Assembly: GCA_933207985.1 (NCBI GenBank)
Contig: OW240920.1
Location: forward strand, 147,013,951 to 147,077,950
Direction: 5' to 3'
Source of the DNA: Pelobates cultripes
Lineage: Eukaryota > Chordata > Amphibia > Anura > Pelobatidae
Length of the DNA: 64,000 nt
How positions within the stretch are numbered: the first letter of the stretch is position 1; each line of letters opens with the position of its first letter. Positions 55,434-64,000 of this stretch are shown here, piece by piece. A program made the translations under genes and the position numbers. The notes under the pieces were generated by a model. The model had not been told where the DNA came from and did not search any database. It worked only from the letters and a program-made list of their open reading frames with translations.

Positions 55434-55865
55434 TATGGTATCCCACAATCCCCTGTGTGGCTGTATATAATACGGTATCCCACAATCCCCTGTGTGGCTG
55501 TATATAATACGGTATCCCACAATCCCCTGTGTGGCTGTATATAATACGGTATCCCACAACGCCCTGCGTGGCTGTATATAATACGGTATCCCACAACGCC
55601 CTGCGTGGCTATAAATAATACGGTATCCCACAATCCCCCGTGTGGCTGTACATAATACGGTATCCCACAATCCCCTGTGTGGCTGTAACTAATACGGTAT
55701 CCCACAATGCCTTGTGTGGCTGTATATAATATGGTATCCCACAATCCCCTGTGTGGCTGTATATAATACAGTATCCCACAATCCCCTGTGTGGCTGTATA
55801 TAATACAGTATCCCACAATCCCCTGTGTGGCTGTATATAATACGGTATCCCACAATGCCCTGTGT
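55434..55865. repeat. 37-bp minisatellite, right part, about 12 copies
   Basis: Units carry GGTATCCCACAATCCCCTGT and GTGGCTGTATATAATAC. They belong to the same family as 50000-50846, but GTATATAATAC predominates here and GTAGATAATAC or GTAAATAATAC on the left. Confidence 0.95.
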
Positions 55866-56375
55866 CACAGAGGTCACGCTGGCCGTGCGTAGGGAGATGT
55901 CAGAAAGCTGTCTAATTAGACTGTCTGCTTGGCCTCCGAGCTGTTTAATGCAGAGTGTTTTGAGAATGCCATTTGAGGATGGCTTCTCGTTCAGATATGG
56001 ACACAAAGCGCATAAATATTTCAGCTGAGAAGGATAGATCTCAGGTTCTTGTCAGGAGCAAGACTGAAAGGTTTCCTAGCAACCGGCGGCCCATTCGCCA
56101 TAGTAAAAACGTAATTCACTGCAGGAATAATGGCCGGGACTTGCAGCCTTCACAAAGGGATTCCAGCTAATGCTTTTCTTAGAGATTGACGGCAGACAAT
56201 AGATTTTTATTAGAAGACCTGGCAAAATCCTGAGTCCTGGCCACACGCCATTTAGTAGATATGGCGCAGGTTACTCGTTAACCTAAGGTCAGAATGAGAG
56301 GAGCTGCCATGCTCTGACATAAATATAAATACATCACTGCACGTGAAATATACTGCACTCAGTGCTGACATCATC
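55866..56375. other. No gene recognised
   Basis: Single-copy-looking sequence between two tandem repeats. Confidence 0.35.
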
Positions 56376-57020
56376 TACTGCATACACACAGTATACACAC
56401 AGCATGCACACAGTATACACACACACAGTATACACACTGCATGCACACACACAGTATACACACAGCATGCATACAATATACACACACACAGTATACACAC
56501 AGCATGCACACAGTATACACACACAGTATACACACACACAGTATGCACACAGCATACACACAGTATACACACAGCACACACACACACACACAGTCTACAC
56601 ACAGCATGCACACACACACACAGTATACCCACAGCATGCACACACACACACAGTATACACACATCATGCACACAGTATACACACACACACAGTATGCACA
56701 CAGCATACACACACACTGTCTACACACAGCATACACACAGCATGCACACACACAAACACAGTATACCCACAGCATGTACACACACAGTATACCCACAGCA
56801 TGTACACACACACAGTATACACAAAGCATGCATACACACACACACAGACACACACAATATGCGCATGCACACACACACACACACACACACAGTATACACA
56901 GCATACACAGTATACACATAACATGCACAGTATACACAAAGCATTCACAGAGTGTATACACAGCATGCACACAACACACATACAGTATACACATAGTACA
57001 CAGCCAGCATAAACGCAGCA
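56376..57020. repeat. CA-rich compound repeat
   Basis: Irregular tandem blocks of CACACAGTATACACACAGCA and TGCACACACACA. Cys/Tyr/Val-rich or His/Thr-rich frames on both strands are compositional. Confidence 0.93.
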
Positions 57021-60000
57021 TGCACACACAGAGCTGCAGGGTTCAGTGTTCAGTCTGTGAAGTGTCTGATAGTTAGTGTATTGCTGTATATCGTATTAAT
57101 AAATCACATATAGTGTGCAGTATCTGGGTGAAACGTTCTATATTTGTGTAAAGGACAGTAACTCCCATCCTTTTATTTCCGGGCACTTGGGATGCGGAAT
57201 AAATTAGAGCTGTTTCAATTCACTGAGTCGGCTGCTAAGTGGTTTGGCAAACAGTGAAAAAGAAATTCTCTCATTAGCTGCTGATCTCTGGCGACAAAAC
57301 ACAAACGCAAAGTGCGAGTTCTGACATATTGATCTGGGAGGGCGAGCCAGACGCACACCGCACTGCAGGAACACACGCAAAATTACAATTATTATTATTC
57401 AAAGTGGAGCAATCGCCGTAGAAACCAATGAAATATCGTTTCTGGTCGGTGAGGTTTCCATGGTAATTACACTTTACAAAGTCATACCCATACTCTCCAT
57501 TTCTAATAAACTGATTTCTTATGTATATTTCCCGGCTCTCTGACCCTTTACTTCTCTATAGGAAACGTGGGGACCCTTAATCCCATTGTTATTCTAGCAC
57601 CTTTAATATTAGCGTCCCCTACAGGGCAGCAAGGGGACACCCCTAGGTCCACATCATTGGTGCAATAATCACTGAGACCTGCCAGCATGATTTGTCAAGG
57701 CTGGGGAGGGGAAGCTTTAGGAGCAATGTCCTTAAATAAGGATTCCCACTGGACAGGAAACAGCTATATACATATTTACATTATTTATGATAATTTGACA
57801 AATACCGTGGGCTGGCACCTGTAACCTGCTGGGTGAGGAGATACCTTTTAATTTTGGGAGTACTAAAGGGTTATTCTCAGTGATTTGAAGTGGACATGGT
57901 GCACGCAGTCTGTATAGCAACGTTTCACAGCAATAAACACACAGAGTAACACCAACAATTAACTGAAGTTCCCATTCTGTGTAATTCTTCATGCTCTGAA
58001 TGGGCCGTCATTGATTAGCTGCTAAACACTTTTCATTCCCTGCCCAACAGCAGAAAGAGGTTAGATTGGTCCAGGAAAACATGATGGATCTTGTAACCTT
58101 GGCTTCTCCCATCCCAACCCAGAAATCCCAGCACCGCCGTCGGCAGTCCTCCCCCACCATGCAGTATGTGATAAGGCCCAGGTGGGCTGGTGGAGCGCGG
58201 TTTCATTGCCAAATCTGCATTCCCTCGCCTTCACAGATTACTGGGAGGTATTTTTGGATTTGTGTTCTTGGAAGGAAGAAGTGCCTTGCAGAGCAGATAA
58301 GGGAGGAATTAGAGCCTTGTCTAAAATTGACTTCTACCAACACGAACTGCACGTTACACAATCCCAGCCGCATCAACGAGCTGTTTTGACCCAAAAACAA
58401 CATATTTTGGTTTAGAAAATCAAGATTGTAAACATGTCAATACGGAATGCAAATAGCAGTTTCATTTTGTGTAAGGTTCCTCTTTGAGTCATGCATTAAT
58501 AATATGTATATACTCTTATTAACAGACACAGATTTAACCGGGACTTGGCCCATTTGGCTACCTCGGCCTTAAATTTGAAATTCCCCAAAACTTTCACTTT
58601 ATTAAAGTGTTTACTTTCTGAAATTGGTTCCGTGTTTCCATCATCTGTAACGTCCCGCAGGGATTATATACTAAACCGAGAATTCAAAGGGAACTTCACA
58701 ATTTAGGCCAAAGTAGTTAAACGTGAAGCGTAGCTGGTTCAGAGGTTTTTTCTAATTCAGTTACTTTGGCCTTAAATTCAAAATTTCCTTTCAGTTGTCA
58801 TGTTAGTAAATAACCCAGCAGGTTTGGAAACGTGCTTCTTCCCTAAACACCAAACTGAAGTGAACTGAAAGTTAAATTGTTACAAGGTTAAAGGTTTATA
58901 TGGAGCCATTCGCCAGTGAGGCCATAGTTTACGCTCAGCTAATTTGGATTTCAGGGTTTAGTGAATGAGCCCCTATGTGAGTGCTGGGAAGCCGCTATCC
59001 CCGGGGTAATTTGCCAGACACGCCGAGGATAACATTCACACTTGTTTGTGGTTTACACGGACTGTTTGTGATGAGTACACTCATGTATCAGTGGAATTTA
59101 ACAGTGTGTTCCCAGTTCCCGCATCTCCGCTCTCTGTCTGATAAAAATAACAGACGGATATCGGGATATTGAGCACGAACTCCACAGTGACCAAGGCTGG
59201 CAATTACACCAGCTCTCCTGGACATATTGATGATCAGAGCATGAAAAGGGCTCCCCTGCAGGACACAGCCGGTATAGGCAGCAGGAGAGAAATTATTCAA
59301 TGAATCCATGACGTTCCTGGTTTCTCTCCTGCAGACTATGAATGGCTCGTACCAGAACTAGACTGATATTGGGGGAACGAGCCCTCCACACAGGGCCTGC
59401 CTTGTTTCCTTGTATTGTGCGCACTTCTACATATTGTTGTGAAATGTAAGAAAAGTGCTGCCCGGCAGTATGTAACATTATATGTGCCGGGGGGATATCG
59501 GGTCACTGATCACTGAAGGATCCTGCAGCATTGGAATGCTACATACAGCAGGGCAGTACTCTTCATGCGCTGACTAATCACCAGTGAAGACGTAAGATGA
59601 ATACATGGTGTATCTAGACATCCTTCTCTCACCCTAATGTGGACGCAGTGCATTGTGGGAGTTCAGACAATGGTTACACATTTACTGGGCATAGAATTGT
59701 GCAGGAATCACTTAATGAAACTGAAAAGCTACGAGATAAATATTAATTAATCAGGAGTAATTAAACCTGCAAAATAACGCACACAGATTACTGTGAACAC
59801 GTTACGGGGGTCTTTATGGGTCAGACGCACCTGCGTCCATAGTCATTTTTCCAGATGCCATTTAAACCTCTGCGGGGTTTATTCTCCAAATGATGATTTG
59901 TAGCAAAGTGACAGCTGAGTTCTGAATTAGTAAATAAGCCCTTTGAGGAAAGAGATTTAGTTGACATTTCCTGCAGCCCCCACAAAGTCACGTAGGATGT

Positions 60001-61738
60001 AAATTGTGAGTTTGTCATGGGAACGAATATATTCTGTGTAACATTAAAAGGTAAAAACCAACTGATTGCAAGCTCCCAGGGCCGCGTTCGCCATCACACT
60101 GTGACACTGAAATCCTGGTAATTAAAGGGACAGAGTGGGGTTTTGTCATGAAGGCACAGTGTAATTTCTATTACTGGGTGACATTTTGCAGTTAATGACA
60201 ATCCCTTGACTCTCACTGACACCAATGTGACAAGCACTGCTGTGATCTCACCCCCCAATAATAGGAATGGTTATTATGTATAGAGCTCCAACATATTCTG
60301 CAGCGCTGTACAAAGCTATACTGGAATGAATCGATGCTGCTTGCTTAGTACACAAGTTAATTAATAATGCTCCGTGGCCGCAGTCGTTCTTTCATTCCCA
60401 TCGTTATCGACCATCTTTCGCAAAAGTAGCAGTACATCAACCTTCCCATCAAACATCAGTAACCTCCGAAAATTAACCTCTGTTCCTTACCCCAGCACAG
60501 GCTAAACAGTGGAGGTGTCAGTAGGACTGGGATATGACATATAAAACACACAGTACCGGGTACAAGTACAGTGTGCTACTCTCCCTTTAACCTTTCCTGT
60601 GCCAGAAGGGTTGGAAACACCATGGAAGGAAGGGGTGAAGTGTCTGATAACAGAAGAGGCTGGATTGCGGTGACTTCCTGCAAATAAAGATTTTATGTCA
60701 TTAATCTGCATTTGAAATAAGAGACGGAAGTGCACACTGCGTGTTGTAGCCATTTATGTAATTGATGGTGACTAGACAGAAGAGCTAACGCTACAGCAAC
60801 AATCATCTCTTGTCAGCGGAAGCTATTACATAGCAGGGCATCAGATATGATCACAGTTACCCCATAAATAAGAGATAATGAAACACACACGTCCACAATG
60901 ATTCTCCCACCTAAACACATCGCTGGAGGACGAGGTAACCCTTTCCCTGCCAGCCGCCGCGTCCCAAGGTATTGCTCTGCAATGCACCATGGGACACGCC
61001 GGTAGGAGAAGGGTTAACCCATTAGATGGAAGAACAACCTGCAAAGTGGATGACGCAAGACGTGCTGCTTCTGCTTAGAACATACAATAATTTAAAATAG
61101 ATTAATTATCTGCTTCAGTCTCAGTCAGCTATTGATACAAAGCTTTGGCAAAACTATTTTGACAGAATAAAAGTGGCAGCCACCTCCCCCCTCCATGTGA
61201 GTTTTTTGGGGGGAGATGGGGGAGTTGATGTTGCGTGGTCCGTGACGCCAGTCAATCAATGACTCTTGTCTACATTCCCCATTGTTCCTGTGAGTAACAC
61301 CTGGAAGGGTCGTTGTGCTTGGTGCTGGGTCCAGCTGGTGCTTGCCGGACTCACAAGAATGGATAGTTCACTATTAGAGTGTGTACCTGCACCCCTCCAC
61401 CCACGCTCATATGCATTGTCCCCTTCAAGGGGTACGAAGAAAAGAGACATAAAGAAGAAGGGAGCAGAGGGACAGCTCGGGCATACAGGAGGGAGAGAGA
61501 CAGACTACACAGAATGCAAGTTTCACCAAGTCGCATGACAGAAGGATGTAAACGATGATAAATGTGGGAATCTCTGCCAGTCCCCAAGTCTGATTCATTG
61601 ATATAGAAAAGAGCCTGGTGCCGAGTCCAATATACCCGACCAGCTAGCTTGGCACTTGCTTTGGCTCCCATACGATATAATACTGGACGTTAATATACAG
61701 CTCCCAAGGGTTTCCCGGACTGCATGGATAATGCCAGG
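57021..61738. other. No gene recognised (3' side of RNF208)
   Basis: 4.7 kb of mostly unique-looking sequence. Open frames of 60-107 codons (e.g. 58066-58389) show no domain. It may contain the RNF208 3' UTR or regulatory DNA, but nothing can be placed from sequence alone. Confidence 0.4.
60264..60312. mobile_element. Dispersed frog repeat fragment
   Basis: TTATTATGTATAGAGCTCCA and CAGCGCTGTACAA match the terminal module of the repeat seen at 7419, 33676 and 48835. Confidence 0.6.
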
Positions 61739-62536
61739 TTACATGATGGCACATGAGGACAAGGGGTTTCGGATCTGGCAAGTGCAGGCCGCTCCGCAGT
61801 ACTGCCGGAAGGTCTGGTAGCAGCTGCGGTCAGCTTCAGTGCTCCACTGCACCGGGTTTGCAGAGAGGGCCTCGGTGGGCAGCCGGTTGAGAATACTGGT
61901 ATTAACAGCGAGGGCTGCCAGGCCATAGTCTGTAAACAGGACAGTCTCTCTCTTGCAAGTTGGGCAGGAAATAAATTTGTACTTGGGGCAGGACTCGTAA
62001 AGGATTTGTAGGCATTCCTCACACACAGAATGGAGACAGGACAAGATACGAGGTCTTTTGTTGGTGAAATTGTACATGTGCCCACATGTTGGGCACTCTA
62101 AAGGTTCACAGGGGGTGGATGGATGGAGGACATATTGATTGACAATGACTTCGTCTGAAGGGGTTTTGCGATGATAACAAATCTCTGTGCTAGCCTTCCT
62201 TGGTCCTGGGTAGATCTTCTCGCGTCGTGGTGGTGGTGGTGTCCTCGGAAGACCCAATGTGCTTGGTGTGTTCTCCAGAGTTTGTATGTCTCCACAAGCC
62301 TGATTGACTATGATCTCTGAGTCTGAAGGCCAAGCACGTTTGGCAACTAAAGGAGGTTCTCTCCGTGTTGGAGGACCATACCTCGGCTGAGAGTTATGAC
62401 ATTCCGAGAACTTCTCAGCCTGTATGATCTTCATGGTCTCCATTTTAATGATTACCTGCTGCCCTTTCAGACACGACATGAGGATTTTTTTCACATTGCT
62501 GTCCGCCACCTTATTTTCCCCGAGTGCCCCCTGCAT
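61739..62536 (-). CDS. RNF208: RING finger protein 208
   Basis: 265 residues from the ATG at 62536. The frame extends upstream to a GTG, but no ATG lies there. The length is close to the roughly 260 residues of mammalian RNF208, also a single coding exon. Conserved blocks include LMSCLKGQQVIIKMETMKI near the N-terminus, AKRAWPSDSEIIVNQACG and a second EVIVNQYV. A C3HC4 RING follows at Cys148, 151, 167, His169, Cys172, 175, 191 and 194. The C-terminus has YQTFRQYCGAACTC and ends in CAIM. The RING predicts E3 ubiquitin-ligase activity. The Cys-rich tail ending in a C-A-aliphatic-M box could be lipid-modified (inference). The frame is intact, consistent with a functional gene. Confidence 0.95.
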   Translation of the reverse strand: MQGALGENKVADSNVKKILMSCLKGQQVIIKMETMKIIQAEKFSECHNSQPRYGPPTRREPPLVAKRAWPSDSEIIVNQACGDIQTLENTPSTLGLPRTPPPPRREKIYPGPRKASTEICYHRKTPSDEVIVNQYVLHPSTPCEPLECPTCGHMYNFTNKRPRILSCLHSVCEECLQILYESCPKYKFISCPTCKRETVLFTDYGLAALAVNTSILNRLPTEALSANPVQWSTEADRSCYQTFRQYCGAACTCQIRNPLSSCAIM

Positions 62537-64000
62537 GTGGCTGTGAAAGATGGGGTCACTCACAATTTAAAAATCTCCTTTTGGCACAATTTTAATACTG
62601 ATGAAATCAACCACACAAGTTTGTCCTTCACAAAGGTTCATGGTCCAGAATCCGATAATCAAATAACATTTAAATCCAAGAATTCCAATTCCTGACTTTT
62701 TTTCGTGCAAAATACTGTACTGTAATCAACTGAAGCCGGCCAAGTAATTTCCAACAATCCTGGATCAAAATGCTGGATCTCGAAGATGTTGTGATAGGCA
62801 GGTTGTGCAGATCCGTACTGAGGAAGGTTTAATCATTACAAGATTTTTACAGGAGGGCAGTATAATCGTGAGGTATGCAAAAACACCACATCAAGGGCAC
62901 AGTGTACCTTGTGAAAAGGTGCCCCACCTCCCCGTTGTGTGCCTGTTTATTTGTGAGGCTGCAGCAAGGCTGAAGAATGCAAAAGCAGATTCCTTTCTAC
63001 TGATTGTCTCTTCTCTCCCACCAGCAGGAACTTCCAGTCACTCAGAGATCCAGACCAGCTTCCACAGACACATCCAGCTTGAACCCGGAGCCAGCAATGT
63101 CCTTGAAATCTGGGGAGAAGACCTCGTCAGGGGTCTCCAGAAACTAGCAAACTCCGTTCTGTTCCCTAATCAACACCCAGTATTCTCACGATCCGGTCAT
63201 TCACGTTTCTTAGTTACCTGGGATAAAAAATGAAATAATATAAGTGTTGGAAGGTTTACTGCAAAACGCAGTGAATTAAATCACAATAAATACGTCAATT
63301 CACATGTCTTCCTTGTTTCAAATGACAGTATAGAGTGAAAATAAATATAATAAACAGTAAGGGATGTATTCACTAAACTGCGAATTGTGGAGAATTGAAA
63401 AACGAATTGCAAAATGAGAAGTGACAATCGTTAAGTTCGAGAATGTTTCTACATTTTGCAATTTAGATTAAGTTCTACTTGGAATTCAGTTAATAATCCC
63501 TTATGGCAGTTCTGTAGAATTGAAAAGGGAACTCACATTTTAGGGAAAATAAAAAAATACTCTATATTTCCAGGTTGCTTATTATATACTGTTATAATTT
63601 AGGGAACGCAAATTCCTATTCTACAGTTACTGAATAAGCCCCGTGTTTTACAACACACAGTGTTAGGACACAGTAACCTCGGTTTCTGTATTTACTGGAG
63701 GTAATTCCAAGGATCTCTGTCTAAAAGAAGTGCATGCACAGGTTTCAAAATACAGATGGTACTAGTAATGGGAAGGGCCTGAGATTGCAGGAACAATAAT
63801 ACAGGAAGCTTGCCAACTCAGTGCCCAGACTCCTTAGTCACCGTCAAAACAAGGAAATTCCTCTAATTGGGAGGCTCTAACTTCTATACAACTAGCCCGA
63901 CTGAGACTGGAATGTAATAACTAATGAATGTCAGTCTGTTACAGAATGAATAAAATAAAATCATTTAACCGAAACATTCCCAAAAGGACCGTCAGCCTAT
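62537..64000. other. Upstream region of RNF208, no gene recognised
   Basis: Probably 5' UTR, intron or promoter of RNF208. The stretch from about 63366 (TATTCACTAAACTGCGAATT) to 63640 (ACTGAATAAGCCCC) has the look of a frog MITE, but its ends do not form a clear inverted repeat by eye. Confidence 0.4.

Noticed and set aside
58066..58389. 107-codon plus-strand frame
   Set aside because: No domain or similarity recognised. Chance-length frame in non-coding DNA.
62537..62563. N-terminal extension of RNF208 to the GTG codon
   Set aside because: No ATG lies upstream in frame. The ATG at 62536 gives the family length.
62805..63233. 142-codon plus-strand frame upstream of RNF208
   Set aside because: No recognisable domain and no supporting splice or repeat context.

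Overview
The window looks like nuclear DNA of a frog (anuran amphibian). It has spliced-gene architecture, vertebrate genes (RNF208, a P2Y-like receptor), and a transposon mix typical of frogs: Ngaro/DIRS-type, Tc1/mariner with IR/DR ends, TTAA-flanked T2-like MITEs, L1-like LINEs and a Gmr1-like Ty3/gypsy element. There is no prokaryotic operon structure and no CRISPR array. The species cannot be named from the sequence. About one third of the window is tandem minisatellite DNA, in roughly ten unrelated unit families.

Layout. 0-15.5 kb is almost entirely minisatellite: a 39-bp array, a 48-bp array, a long 56-bp array that was itself segmentally duplicated, then a 26-bp array ending in a 100-N assembly gap. 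15.6-18.9 kb is the 3' part of a decayed Ngaro-like tyrosine-recombinase retrotransposon with its split direct repeats. 18.9-19.6 kb may be a solo LTR. 20.3-21.8 kb is an 18-bp array just beyond the 3' end of a small RING-finger gene on the minus strand (21.9-22.4 kb). 25.8-26.9 kb holds an intact P2Y-like GPCR exon on the minus strand; a broken copy lies at 36.5-37.2 kb and is fused to a 26-bp minisatellite. Between them are a palindromic MITE, a decayed Tc1 element with IR/DR ends and TA target duplication, a second palindromic MITE, a second locus of the 48-bp minisatellite, and LTR material rich in short inverted repeats.

39-50 kb carries a weak immunoglobulin V-like exon relic, a complete short LINE-like insertion with a 16-bp target duplication, a Tc1 transposase fragment joined to an ORF1-bearing L1-like element, a TG-rich array, a minisatellite that changes orientation twice, and T2-like MITEs. 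50.0-55.9 kb is a 37-bp minisatellite interrupted by a Ty3/gypsy element. Its integrase lies upstream of its reverse transcriptase and its Gag has a SCAN-like segment; both point to the Gmr1 group. 56.4-57.0 kb is CA-rich. 57-61.7 kb has no gene I can support. 61.7-62.5 kb is the intact single-exon RNF208 gene on the minus strand.

Only three loci look like functional host genes: the RING gene, the P2Y-like receptor and RNF208. All three are on the minus strand. I see no convincing new biological system. The observations most worth follow-up are the Gmr1-like element, the contrast between near-identical repeats and dead ORFs in the Ngaro element, the 48-bp minisatellite carried by a dispersed element, and the exceptional minisatellite density.
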